Virus record (IMG/VR): IMGVR_UViG_3300049595_005447
Coordinates: 1-25,710 of that record
Strand: one strand, 5' to 3'
DNA length: 25,710 bases
Source of the DNA: a virus
Shown here: positions 11,835 through 19,230 of the stretch, piece after piece
Layout of the letters: each line of letters starts with the position of its first letter
Position numbering within the stretch: the first letter of the stretch is position 1
The notes under the pieces: generated by a model
Database searches by the model: none
Told to the model about the DNA's origin: nothing
What the model saw: only the letters and a program-made list of their open reading frames with translations
Made by a program: the position numbers and the translations under genes

Positions 11835-12550
11835 GTCCTTCGAGGGATAAGAATTCGCATCGGTAATCCGTGCAAGCCGAACGCGGGCGTTTCGGTGATT
11901 TCGAAGAGGCTCCGCTGCGCCGCGAGGAACAGCACACAAGCATCCAAAATGTCATCGCGCGCTGACACAGAACGCGCATATTTCCCGCACGCTGCGTTAT
12001 AGAGGTCATCCAAGCGCACGTCTTCCCGCTTCAGAAGGACAAGCCGCGCGCGTAATCCATCGGGATTCTTTTTCCCAATCGGAACTGGCGATCCACGCAG
12101 CCACAGGAAGCAGAGTTCGGGGTGCGATTCGGCTACAACTGTTTGCGCCTCGGCACTGCTTGCGAGAAAGGAATTCACTTCGTTGATCTTTTCCCGAAGT
12201 GCATGGGCCTGGCGCGAAATGCCCTTGGATGTGAGTCGGCGACTCAAACTGCTCGCTCGGGCATGATCGGGTTCGGCTAGCGCATCGGCTATCGGCACCC
12301 GAAATACAGTGCATGATCGGCGACCGAGGCGAGCTTGCGCCTCGACATCACATTTGCGCGGAAACTGAGACGGATGCGATGGGACGCCGATGGGGATGTC
12401 CACAAGTATCCGCTTCGCTGCTCGGTGCTCATTCCACAGTGCGACGAAACTCTCGTACGCACGATACCGCAGGGTGTCTCCCTGATTCCAAACAGCGAAC
12501 CAGCCGTGAGGGCAGCCATCCACACCAACGAAGTATGCGTGCTTTGACAT
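11831..12550 (-). CDS. DUF429 protein (predicted RNase H-like nuclease)
   Basis: 239 residues starting MSKHAYFVGVDGCPHGW. Family features in order: the Asp-containing GVDGC strand, LVDIPIGVP, a KCDVEAQARLGRR segment, SKGISRQAHALREKINEVN, ESHPELCFLWL and the C-terminal RDDILDACVLFLAA. These acidic positions are the predicted RNase H-fold active site; the family's substrate is unknown. It is the first gene of the DUF429-XRE-DUF6933 cassette and is divergent from the ParB-like gene, with only 12 bp between the two starts, so promoters must lie within the opposite coding sequence. Confidence 0.88.
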   Translation of the reverse strand: MSKHAYFVGVDGCPHGWFAVWNQGDTLRYRAYESFVALWNEHRAAKRILVDIPIGVPSHPSQFPRKCDVEAQARLGRRSCTVFRVPIADALAEPDHARASSLSRRLTSKGISRQAHALREKINEVNSFLASSAEAQTVVAESHPELCFLWLRGSPVPIGKKNPDGLRARLVLLKREDVRLDDLYNAACGKYARSVSARDDILDACVLFLAAQRSLFEITETPAFGLHGLPMRILIPRRT

Positions 12551-12562
12551 CCTGCGAGTGTC

Positions 12563-13366
12563 GTGAAGATCCACTGCGCCCACAATGCCCTCGTCGATCC
12601 GGCGACGCTCAAGCCGAATCCGGTTAATCCGAACCGGCACAGCGCGCATCAGATTCAGTTGCTCGCTTCCATCATTCAGGACCAGGGCTGGCGCGGGCCG
12701 ATCACGGTAAGCAAGCGCAGCGGCCTGATCGTGCGCGGCCACGGCCGCCTCGAGGCCGCGCTGCTCATGGGCGCGGAGAAGGTGCCGGTGGATTATCAGG
12801 ACTACGCGAGTGAGGCGGAGGAACTCGCCGACCTGCTCGCCGACAACCGCCTCTCGGAACTCGCGGAACTGGATGAGGACGACCTGAAGCGCGTCATCGA
12901 AAGCATCCGCAGCAGCGATCCCTCGTTCGACGTGGAACTTACCGGCTTCATGGAAGACGAAATCGCCCGTCTCTACGATGAGCAGCCGGAAGATGACGTG
13001 GAGACGGTGCCGCGCATGGAGATTCAGGCGTTCGAGCACCACGACTACCTTGCCTTCTTCTTTCACGACCTTCGCGACTGGATGCTCGCGCTCCAGCTCC
13101 TCGGCGTCCGCGAAGTGGATTTCTCGATCACCCGCAAAACCAAGAAAATCGGCCTCGGCCGCGTCCTCCATGGAAAACGTCTCCTCGAACTCGCCCGCCG
13201 TGCTGCCGCCGGCGGAAATCAACCTGCTCTCCCCGAAGGACTGGCCGGAACTGGCTCCGCTGAGCCTGCGCCTGGTCATCATGAGCCGCAGCCGCCCGCG
13301 GTCGATCACCAGCCACCGCCTGTTTCCGGCGGCGACACTCGTCGTTCCCGAAAGCGAGCTGGCTGA
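12563..13366 (+). CDS. ParB/sulfiredoxin-fold domain protein
   Basis: 267 residues from a GTG start. The N-terminal ParB-like nuclease domain is clear: LKPNPVNPNRHSAHQIQLL, WRGPITVSKRSG, the signature VRGHGRLEAALLMG, VPVDYQDYASEAEELADLLADNRLSELAE. A second part (YLAFFFHDLRDWM to KKIGLGRVLHGKRLLE) is common in phage members. The last ~65 residues are low-complexity and lie over the glycosyltransferase start, so they may be poorly constrained. Phage proteins of this fold are often encoded near DNA-modifying enzymes; the next gene fits that. Confidence 0.83.
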   Translation: MKIHCAHNALVDPATLKPNPVNPNRHSAHQIQLLASIIQDQGWRGPITVSKRSGLIVRGHGRLEAALLMGAEKVPVDYQDYASEAEELADLLADNRLSELAELDEDDLKRVIESIRSSDPSFDVELTGFMEDEIARLYDEQPEDDVETVPRMEIQAFEHHDYLAFFFHDLRDWMLALQLLGVREVDFSITRKTKKIGLGRVLHGKRLLELARRAAAGGNQPALPEGLAGTGSAEPAPGHHEPQPPAVDHQPPPVSGGDTRRSRKRAG

Positions 13367-14000
13367 TTACGCCTCCGTCCCGCTGGAGAAAGTCACCCTC
13401 CCCGACGCGGTCAGCGGCGTCAGCGCGGTGCGAAACTGGATCATCGCTCACTTCAAGGAGGACGCGCTCGTGATGCTCGACGACGACATCACCGCCTGCG
13501 TCTGCATGGTGTCGCTGCGCTGCCGCAAGCTCTCGACCGACGAGACGCTGGCCATGCTGGAAAACTCCGCCTACGGAGCGCGTGGTGCCGGGGCGCGGCT
13601 GTTCGGCTGGCACCAGCGCAGCGATCCCCGGCTGCTTCAGCGCAATGATCCGTTCGGTGTGCATCACTGGGTCGGCGGCGCGGTGGGTGTGGTCCGCGAT
13701 GCGAACGGCGGCGTGCCGAAGTGGGATGGACTGCTCAAGTGTAAGTGCGACATCGACGCGACCCTGCAAGAGCTGATGGACAATCGCCTGGTCTTTAACG
13801 AGGCCCGGTTTTGTTTCGTCCAGGAGCGGGACAAGAACCTCGGCGGCAATTCGCTCTTCCGGTCCGCCGACCGCATCGCGGCGGAAAAGCGTTACCTCAA
13901 GCGGAAGTGGAAGGCGCACATCCGGTTCGAGAGTTACCAGAGCCAGGACAAGACCGCGATGGATGTGCAGCGCCGACAATCCGTCTCCCTCTCGGCATGA
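13170..14000 (+). CDS. TET-associated-type glycosyltransferase-like protein
   Basis: 276 residues if started at the ATG at 13170. The opening strand LRLVIMSRSRPRSITSHRLFP, then LVVPESELADY, GVSAVRNWI and the DxD-like LVMLDDDITAC resemble the GT-A glycosyltransferases found beside TET/JBP oxygenases and other DNA hypermodification genes in phages. The second half carries FGWHQRSDPRLL, VHHWVGGAVGV and a CKCDIDATLQEL segment. The later ATG at 13281 would cut off the first strand, so the earlier one is chosen despite a ~197-nt overlap with the ParB-like gene. No TET/JBP gene is in the window. Family fit good, substrate unknown. Confidence 0.65.
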   Translation: MENVSSNSPAVLPPAEINLLSPKDWPELAPLSLRLVIMSRSRPRSITSHRLFPAATLVVPESELADYASVPLEKVTLPDAVSGVSAVRNWIIAHFKEDALVMLDDDITACVCMVSLRCRKLSTDETLAMLENSAYGARGAGARLFGWHQRSDPRLLQRNDPFGVHHWVGGAVGVVRDANGGVPKWDGLLKCKCDIDATLQELMDNRLVFNEARFCFVQERDKNLGGNSLFRSADRIAAEKRYLKRKWKAHIRFESYQSQDKTAMDVQRRQSVSLSA

Positions 14001-14002
14001 AA

Positions 14003-14054
14003 ATGGAGCCATTCAGCAATGGACAAAACGCGGGGACGACGACGAGGGGAGGGC
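14003..14054 (+). promoter_or_regulatory. Short copy of the recurrent upstream element (R0)
   Basis: Contains AATGGAGCCA as in R2 and ends GACGAGGGGAGGGC just before ATG, like R1 and R2. It lacks the TTTCGCGCCAA block. It provides a strong ribosome-binding site that supports the ATG at 14055. Confidence 0.45.
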
Positions 14055-14696
14055 ATGTCCAAGTCACCCTCGCACGACCGCTCGCGGCACCCCTCAACAC
14101 CCTCCTTTCTTTTTGGCCTCACGTTCTTGGCGAACGAAAATCGAGACATGCGATTTCTAACTAAACGCGGTTACGAGTTTGGCGAGGTGTCCTCGGCGAT
14201 GCAGAAAGCCATCCGTCGGGGAGATACTCGCCTTGCGGGTTATTGGGCGCTGGAACTCTGGGCCAGCGGCTACGGCAACTATGTCTGGAAGCGGTTGCTT
14301 ACTGTGAGCGCCGAAGATTGTTGGGGGATTCTGACTCAGGAAGTGAAGGCGCTGCACGACAGCTACGCGCTCGTGAACGCCACCGTGCCGGCGAAGCAGC
14401 CGAAGGGCCGCATCTTCATCAGCAAGGCCGTGATCCTGCTGTGCGCGGCGAAGAAGAACCGCGACGCGGACCATTTGCAGAACTTTGTCTATGACCAGTG
14501 CGCAGGGCTGGATGCGGACAAGCTGGCTGCGGATTTGGAGAAAGCGGGCCGTGAGAGAATCCCCGACTACGCCTTCGACTGCCACACGCAGAAGGGCCGT
14601 AAGATGGGCAAATCTAAAGCGGAGTTCTTCCGCGATGAGCAGGCGGCGCTGGAGCCGTTCCAGCCGGGGTTGTTCGACGATCTCATTGACGGCTGA
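14055..14696 (+). CDS. Stand-alone MgsA/RarA C-terminal-like domain protein
   Basis: 213 residues from the ATG preceded by GAGGGGAGGGC; an internal ATG at 14148 (MRFLTKRGYEFG) is the alternative. The core GYEFGEVSSAMQKAIRRGD...YWALELWASGYGNYVWKRLL...AEDCWG resembles the C-terminal, tetramerising part of MgsA/RarA (pattern: xxSAxxKxIRxxDxxxALYWLxxM...EDIG), but no AAA+ domain is attached. RarA-type proteins act at stalled replication forks. A C-terminal Phe-rich tail (FQPGLFDDL) resembles a sliding-clamp-binding peptide (QxxLFDDL), supporting a replication role. Moderately sure of the domain. Confidence 0.6.
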   Translation: MSKSPSHDRSRHPSTPSFLFGLTFLANENRDMRFLTKRGYEFGEVSSAMQKAIRRGDTRLAGYWALELWASGYGNYVWKRLLTVSAEDCWGILTQEVKALHDSYALVNATVPAKQPKGRIFISKAVILLCAAKKNRDADHLQNFVYDQCAGLDADKLAADLEKAGRERIPDYAFDCHTQKGRKMGKSKAEFFRDEQAALEPFQPGLFDDLIDG

Positions 14697-14720
14697 ATTG
14701 CATCGTGGCAAGGATCTTCC

Positions 14721-15437
14721 GTGCGTATCGCAGCGTGGAATCTTGGTCATCAAACATACGAGAAGGAAGTCCCCACTCAGTTTTTTGATGCTGTAGCGCT
14801 CCTTCATCCGGAGGTGCTCGTGCTGAACGAATACGTTTATGGCGAAAAGCACGCGGAAAAAATGCGCGCAGGGCTTGAACGAATCGGATTTCCTGCGGTT
14901 AGCGTTTCACCGCGCATTCCCGGACAGAACCAAGTGTTGCTTGCCTCCCGCGCTCCCCACTTGAGCGGCGATTTGGTCGGGCCTGCTACAACGCCTGCCG
15001 CAACCGTCAATTTCCTGCACGTAGCCATGTCCGACCTTGAGGTTGTGGGTATGCGTGCGCCCGCATACTCGAACAGCAGCCAACTGGAAGACTACTGGAC
15101 GGAAACAGAAAGTCTGATCATGCGAACCGTAACGCGGCGCATCGTTTTCATTGGCGACATGAACTGTGACCCGGACAGACCTCTAAAGCCAGGGGGACGC
15201 GCGCTCAAGCGACTTCGGGATGCCGGTTGGCTGATTCCGACGCCAATCGGCGAATGGAGTTTTATTGGAAAAGACGGAACCAAGTTTTCGCGCATAGACC
15301 ACTGCATTTGCAGTCCAGCGCTTGTGCGTCCAATCGCAACTTACGTCTACAGAATCAATGGTCTCATTCTCGCGGGACAGACTTCCGATAAGGCGATTTC
15401 AGACCACGCTGCTTTGATTTTGGATGTCGGCGTCTGA
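14721..15437 (+). CDS. Endonuclease/exonuclease/phosphatase (EEP) family protein
   Basis: 238 residues from a GTG start with AAGGA 8 nt upstream. The EEP fold motifs are present in order: IAAWNLG (WN, residues 6-7), VLVLNEY with the metal-binding Glu (37), VFIGDMNCDPDRP, SRIDHCICS and the terminal ISDHAALILDV (catalytic SDH). Family members hydrolyse phosphodiester or phosphomonoester bonds in nucleic acids, lipids or small molecules. The compact length with no extra domain suits a DNA- or RNA-acting phosphodiesterase, but the substrate cannot be read. It is followed by about 250 nt holding repeat elements. Confidence 0.85.
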   Translation: MRIAAWNLGHQTYEKEVPTQFFDAVALLHPEVLVLNEYVYGEKHAEKMRAGLERIGFPAVSVSPRIPGQNQVLLASRAPHLSGDLVGPATTPAATVNFLHVAMSDLEVVGMRAPAYSNSSQLEDYWTETESLIMRTVTRRIVFIGDMNCDPDRPLKPGGRALKRLRDAGWLIPTPIGEWSFIGKDGTKFSRIDHCICSPALVRPIATYVYRINGLILAGQTSDKAISDHAALILDVGV

Positions 15438-15496
15438 GCGAGCCTCAGCCCATATCACCATACCACCCGCGGCTGCCGACTCTTTTGCGGCCGGAT

Positions 15497-15530
15497 AAAT
15501 CGAAGGCCAATTTAGGGCGATAAACGAGCG
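15497..15530 (+). repeat. AAATCGAAGGCCAA...GCGATAAACG repeat, copy 1
   Basis: Shares AAATCGAAGGCCAA, TT, GCGATAAACG and GC with 23672-23704, at the same spacing within one base. Unlike copy 2, it has lost the right arm of the palindrome. It sits in the gap between the EEP gene and the next operon, where an operator or promoter is expected. Confidence 0.6.
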
Positions 15531-15590
15531 GTGGCGGTCACGGACATTTTCCGCCAATGGCGCGGGTTGATAGCAGGCAAATGGCTTGGC

Positions 15591-15690
15591 TCATCTTTCG
15601 CGCCAAGCGGCCCTTCGTCGGCCAAATGGAGCGTTCATTTGGTGCGCCAAAACGGATGGCTTCCCGCGAAAACGGGTACGAGGCAAGGGC
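15591..15690 (+). promoter_or_regulatory. Recurrent upstream element R1
   Basis: Starts TCATCTTTCGCGCCAA, contains the dyad CCAAATG-7 nt-CATTTGG, then GGTGCGCCAAAA, and ends ACGAGGCAAGGGC directly before an ATG. Its relatives are at 17371 and 21111. The last segment is the ribosome-binding site; the dyad looks like an operator. Confidence 0.65.
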
Positions 15691-15933
15691 ATGATTACGC
15701 AACCCATCAACGCCCCAGCCGGCAGGCGCACTGAATTTGTCGGCACCTTCATCAAAGCCTCGGGCGCGGCGCGCACGATGCGCTTCACGACCTCGCAGGA
15801 CAAACTGCGCGGCGGCGGTTTGATCACCGTCTTCGACGTGGAACGTGGCGGTCTGCGCAAGTTCAACCTCACCACGCTCGTTGGACGGCTGAGCGCTGTC
15901 ACGCCGGACGGGCAGCTTTCTTTCTGCGCCTAA
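15691..15933 (+). CDS. Small phage protein with a possible DUF2693/SH3-like fold
   Basis: 80 residues starting MITQPINAPAGRRTEF. The pattern (FIKASGAARTMRFTTS, then LITVFDVERGGLRKFNLTTLVG) resembles small phage proteins in which a short beta-barrel ends in xVxDxEKGxxRxFxxDxV, as in DUF2693. No catalytic residues are evident. Start chosen from the GAGGCAAGGGC ribosome-binding site; an upstream extension reads through the repeat element and is rejected. First gene of the operon running to the DNA ligase. Confidence 0.65.
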   Translation: MITQPINAPAGRRTEFVGTFIKASGAARTMRFTTSQDKLRGGGLITVFDVERGGLRKFNLTTLVGRLSAVTPDGQLSFCA

Positions 15934-15949
15934 ACTCCGCACACTGCGT

Positions 15950-16366
15950 ATGCACGACCCCATTCGCTTTATCCTCGCCGGGAACGCGCTTTTCACGGTC
16001 GAGAACACCACCACGGGCAACCGCTTCACTTTCAAGGTGCGCAAGCCCGATGACACGAAGCCTTACTTCGTGAGCGTCCTGACCGGCCCCAACAACGAGA
16101 GCGACTACGCCTTTCTCGGCACGGTCTTTACTCCCGAGCGTTACCACCACGGGCGGCGGTCGCGCATCGCCCAGGATGCGCCGAGCGCGAAGGCGTTCGA
16201 GTGGCTGTTCCGGCATTTGAGCGCGGGACGGTCGCTGCCGCCGCAAGTGCGGCTCTGCCACTGCGGGAAGTGCGGGCGCTGCGGCAAGACGTTGACCGTG
16301 CCCGCGTCGGTGGAGTCGGGCTTCGGCCCCGAGTGCATCAAGGCCATCGAAGGAGGCAGGGCATGA
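15950..16366 (+). CDS. DUF6011-like zinc-ribbon protein
   Basis: 138 residues. The N-terminal part (MHDPIRFILAGNALFTVENTTTG, then RFTFKVRK, then YFVSVLTGPNNESDYAFLGTV) is a conserved small domain in phages and plasmids. The C-terminus carries a treble-clef-like zinc site CHCGKCGRCGKTLTVP...SGFGPEC, the hallmark of DUF6011. Function unknown; probably a nucleic-acid-associated accessory protein. Its stop overlaps the next small gene (ATGA). Confidence 0.8.
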   Translation: MHDPIRFILAGNALFTVENTTTGNRFTFKVRKPDDTKPYFVSVLTGPNNESDYAFLGTVFTPERYHHGRRSRIAQDAPSAKAFEWLFRHLSAGRSLPPQVRLCHCGKCGRCGKTLTVPASVESGFGPECIKAIEGGRA

Positions 16367-16446
16367 ACGCGCTCCGCCGGTGGCTGCACGCCCTTTTCAC
16401 GCAGGTGTTCGCCGACCTCGGCGTGCTGCTGCGCAGCCTAGAATAG
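16363..16446 (+). CDS. 27-residue amphipathic miniprotein
   Basis: Begins MNALRRWLHALFTQVF and ends LLRSLE. It has an excellent ribosome-binding site (AAGGAGG) and an ATGA overlap with the DUF6011 gene, which is why I call it. It would form one amphipathic or membrane-associated helix. No known family; could be a lysis- or host-takeover peptide, but that is speculation. Confidence 0.5.
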   Translation: MNALRRWLHALFTQVFADLGVLLRSLE

Positions 16447-16469
16447 AAACCAAAACCAAGAACCAAACG

Positions 16470-17351
16470 ATGAATGCCATCACCAAGCCGATGCTCGCCG
16501 GCAAATGCGAGCACCCCGATGCCCTGAGCTTTCCCGTGCTCGCCACGCCGAAGCTCGACGGTATCCGCTGCCTGAAGATCAACGGACGCGCCCTGACGCG
16601 CTCGTTCAAACCCGTGTCCAACCGCTTCACGCGCGGGTGGATTGAAGCCAACCTGCCCGACGGCCTCGACGGAGAGCTGATCGTCCGCGGCACCACGTTC
16701 AGCGAAACCGCCGGCCACATCGGGCGCGAGTCCGGGGAGCCGGACTTCACCTTCGCCGTGTTCGACTACGTGAGCGAAGGCGTCGACGTGCCGTATGCCT
16801 GCCGGATGCAAGAACTCCAGCGCCTGCCGGAGTTTCAGCACGTCAAGAAAATCCTGCCCGTGGAGATCCGCGATGCCGTGCAGCTCGCGGAGTATGAAGA
16901 GCAATGCCTCAGCGAAGGCTACGAGGGCGTGATGATCCGCACGCCGGATTCGCCCTACAAGTGCGGGCGTTCCACGGAACGCGAGGGCTGGCTGCTCAAG
17001 ATCAAGCGATTCGAGGATGACGAGGCCGTGGTGCTGGAGACGTATGAGGGACTGAGCAACCTGAACCCCGCCGAGCGTGATGCGTTCGGGCGCACCACGC
17101 GCTCAAGCTGCAAGGAAAACAAGGTTGGACGCGGCGAACTGGGCGGGTTCGTGGTGCGGGTGATGAGCACGGGCGTGGAGTTCCGGCTCGGCTACAACCA
17201 TGTGCTCGGCGGGGTCGACCGCGTGACCCTGTGGGAGCAGAGGGCGTCGCTCCCCGGCAAAATCGTGAAGTTCATGCACCAGCCCAGCGGGGCGAAGGAT
17301 GCGCCGCGGTTTCCAAAGTTCATCGGGTTCAGGGAGGCGTGGGACTTGTGA
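16470..17351 (+). CDS. ATP-dependent DNA ligase (T7-type)
   Basis: 293 residues, the size of a compact phage ligase. It seals nicks via a lysyl-AMP intermediate. Motif I is PKLDGIR with nucleophile Lys28; then DGEL (67-70), FAVFDY (95-100, motif III/IIIa), EGVMIR (152-157, motif IV) and LLKIKR (175-180, motif V). The remainder forms the OB-fold with GELGGFVVRV. The start lacks a Shine-Dalgarno and follows AACCAAAACCAAGAACC-like sequence. It likely supports phage replication. Confidence 0.93.
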   Translation: MNAITKPMLAGKCEHPDALSFPVLATPKLDGIRCLKINGRALTRSFKPVSNRFTRGWIEANLPDGLDGELIVRGTTFSETAGHIGRESGEPDFTFAVFDYVSEGVDVPYACRMQELQRLPEFQHVKKILPVEIRDAVQLAEYEEQCLSEGYEGVMIRTPDSPYKCGRSTEREGWLLKIKRFEDDEAVVLETYEGLSNLNPAERDAFGRTTRSSCKENKVGRGELGGFVVRVMSTGVEFRLGYNHVLGGVDRVTLWEQRASLPGKIVKFMHQPSGAKDAPRFPKFIGFREAWDL

Positions 17352-17370
17352 AAGCCGCACCAATGGAGCC

Positions 17371-17496
17371 AAGCGTTAGCAGGCTTCCGGCTTACACCCA
17401 TCTTTCGCGCCAACCGAAGGCTGCCACGAACAATGGCGCAAAATTTGGCGATCAATTTGGTGCGACACACGAAGGCCGGCTGGACGAGGGAAGGGC
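17371..17496 (+). promoter_or_regulatory. Recurrent upstream element R2
   Basis: AATGGAGCCA (shared with R0), then CATCTTTCGCGCCAACCG and AGGCTGCC (shared with R3), then AATTTGGCGATCA, ATTTGGTGCG and GACACACG, ending GACGAGGGAAGGGC before the ATG of the amidoligase gene. It occupies the whole intergenic gap. Confidence 0.7.
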
Positions 17497-18513
17497 ATGT
17501 CTGCAACCACCATCAACAGTCGTGCGCCAAAGCTACGCGGTCTGCGTAGTCTGCGCAAACCCGAGGACGTCGAGGCGATGAACATCCGCTTCGGCGTTGA
17601 ACTTGAAACCAAAGTGCCGCGCACCTGCGGCCTCGCCGTGGGCGGCTACCACGCCGGGTATCCGGTGAGGAGCGCCATTGCAACCAGCGGTCAGCAGCTC
17701 GTCGCGCCCACCTTCCACGGTGCGACGTGGCGGGCTGACCGCGACGGCTCAATCACCTGCGAAGCGAACGAGATGCCTTGTGAATTCGTCTCGCCCATTC
17801 TCCACGGAGCCGAGGGTGTCGAGAACCTCTGCAGGTTCATGGAATGGATGACCGCGATCGGCGCGACCGTCGATAACTCGTGCGGCGTCCATATCACCGT
17901 GGGCATCGAGTCGGTGATCGGCAGCCGGGAGGCGGGCAAGATCAGCGACTTCGTGCGCAAGCTCGCCCACATCGCCCAATGGCACGCGATGTCGCTCTAC
18001 GGCCAGACGGGCACTGGCCGCCACCTGAGCCGCTACAGCCACACGCTCGCCGCCGACGTGGAGCGCCACATGCGGAAGATCATCAACACGAGCAGCGTGG
18101 CGGACAAGGAAGCCGCGGCGGCCGCGTGCGGACGCGGGATGCTGAACTTCCAAAAGGCGTTCAGGATGCGGGGCGATGAGTATGTGGGGGCGGTGGAGTT
18201 CCGCGTGTTCGCCGGCACCACGAGCCTCGTGAAAGTCCTGCATCACTTGGGCTGCGTGCTCGGGCTGTGCCGCCGGGCAGCGCAAGTGCAGTGCCTCGGG
18301 GCGTTCCGGAAGAACAAGCTGCAAGCCAAGCGCACCCAGACCGCCGAGAGCGCGGTGCATTTCCTCTGGGATTACCTCGGGTGGACCGGTGGCGCACGGC
18401 CCTGCGCGTTGGGGCTGTTCGGCCGGCTGCACCGTGAGTTTGCCAGCTACGGCCCCGAGGCAGTGCGCCTCTGCCGCAAGTTCGATGAGCGCTACCCGGA
18501 GGCCCGGCTGTGA
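17497..18513 (+). CDS. Putative amidoligase (Amidoligase_2-like, COOH-NH2 ligase)
   Basis: 338 residues. The opening FGVELETK (residues 32-39), WRADRDGSI with EFVSPIL (the D-G-S/E-x-V-S-P pattern), CGVHITVG and the later VEFRVFAGTT match amidoligases of the glutamine-synthetase-like fold. These join an amino group to a carboxylate using ATP in peptide or small-molecule modification. The next gene encodes a class II glutaminase that could supply ammonia, a known partnership for this family. Start chosen from the R2 ribosome-binding site; MNIRFGVE at 17578 is an alternative. The target is unknown. Confidence 0.78.
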   Translation: MSATTINSRAPKLRGLRSLRKPEDVEAMNIRFGVELETKVPRTCGLAVGGYHAGYPVRSAIATSGQQLVAPTFHGATWRADRDGSITCEANEMPCEFVSPILHGAEGVENLCRFMEWMTAIGATVDNSCGVHITVGIESVIGSREAGKISDFVRKLAHIAQWHAMSLYGQTGTGRHLSRYSHTLAADVERHMRKIINTSSVADKEAAAAACGRGMLNFQKAFRMRGDEYVGAVEFRVFAGTTSLVKVLHHLGCVLGLCRRAAQVQCLGAFRKNKLQAKRTQTAESAVHFLWDYLGWTGGARPCALGLFGRLHREFASYGPEAVRLCRKFDERYPEARL

Positions 18514-18550
18514 CCCCCAGCTTTTTCCACCTTCAACCCATCCAATTCTT

Positions 18551-19210
18551 ATGTGTGTCGTCCTAATCTGTCCGCCCAAGCAACGTCCTGACCTGACAAT
18601 CCTCCGAGCGTGTCACGCCGCCAACCCGCACGGCGCGGGCGTGGCGTGGCGCGAGAAGCGCCAGATTTATTGGAAGAAGGCGCTCACGCCGGGAGAGTTG
18701 AACCATCTGATTGCGCAGGTGCCCGGCGAGGTGATCATCCATTTCCGCTGGGCCAGCGTCGGCGGGGTGGAGCCGCTGCTCTGCCATCCGTTCCCGGTGA
18801 CCGCCGCGGCGGCGCTCGGTTACGAGGGGCTGTGCAAGTCCGTGCTCTTCCACAATGGGACGTGGGGCAATTGGGAGGCGGCGCAGGAGGTGATCGGCGA
18901 ACTCGACGGGCCGATGAGCGACAGCCGGGCGGTGGCCGCGCTGTTGCATCACAAGGGCACGAAGCTGCTCAAAAAGCTGCCGGGCCGTTGGGCGGTGATG
19001 ACGCCCAAGGAGATTGAGCTGTTTGGGGACTGGCAGCCGTGGCGCGGGTTCCTCGTCAGCAACACGAGCTTTCTGCCCTACCTCACCGCGAGCGCCGGGC
19101 GCGCATCCTTGTCGACGCAAACTCCGCACTCCGCGGAGCCACGCCGCAAACCGAGTCCAACGGGAAACATGGGTCAGCTCCCGCTGGCGCTCGGCAATCC
19201 AAAAGCCTGA
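18551..19210 (+). CDS. Class II glutamine amidotransferase-like protein
   Basis: 219 residues starting MCVVLICPPKQRPDL. Cys2 would become the N-terminal nucleophile after Met removal, as in class II (Ntn) glutaminases. Supporting features are HAANPHGAGVAW, VIIHFRWASVGG (the R/W-A-S/T-x-G strand), HPFPV, LFHNGTWGNW (the NG-oxyanion region) and SDSRAVAALL. It could hydrolyse glutamine and pass ammonia to the amidoligase encoded just upstream. The C-terminal ~40 residues are low-complexity. There is no clear ribosome-binding site; the leader is pyrimidine/A-rich. Confidence 0.78.
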   Translation: MCVVLICPPKQRPDLTILRACHAANPHGAGVAWREKRQIYWKKALTPGELNHLIAQVPGEVIIHFRWASVGGVEPLLCHPFPVTAAAALGYEGLCKSVLFHNGTWGNWEAAQEVIGELDGPMSDSRAVAALLHHKGTKLLKKLPGRWAVMTPKEIELFGDWQPWRGFLVSNTSFLPYLTASAGRASLSTQTPHSAEPRRKPSPTGNMGQLPLALGNPKA

Positions 19211-19230
19211 CCTGCATCCACAGAAACCAA

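Noticed and set aside
12551-13309. Upstream half of a 492-residue minus frame joined to the DUF429 gene
   Set aside because: It is antisense to the ParB-like gene; the DUF429 protein starts at 12550 with MSKHAYFVGVDGC.
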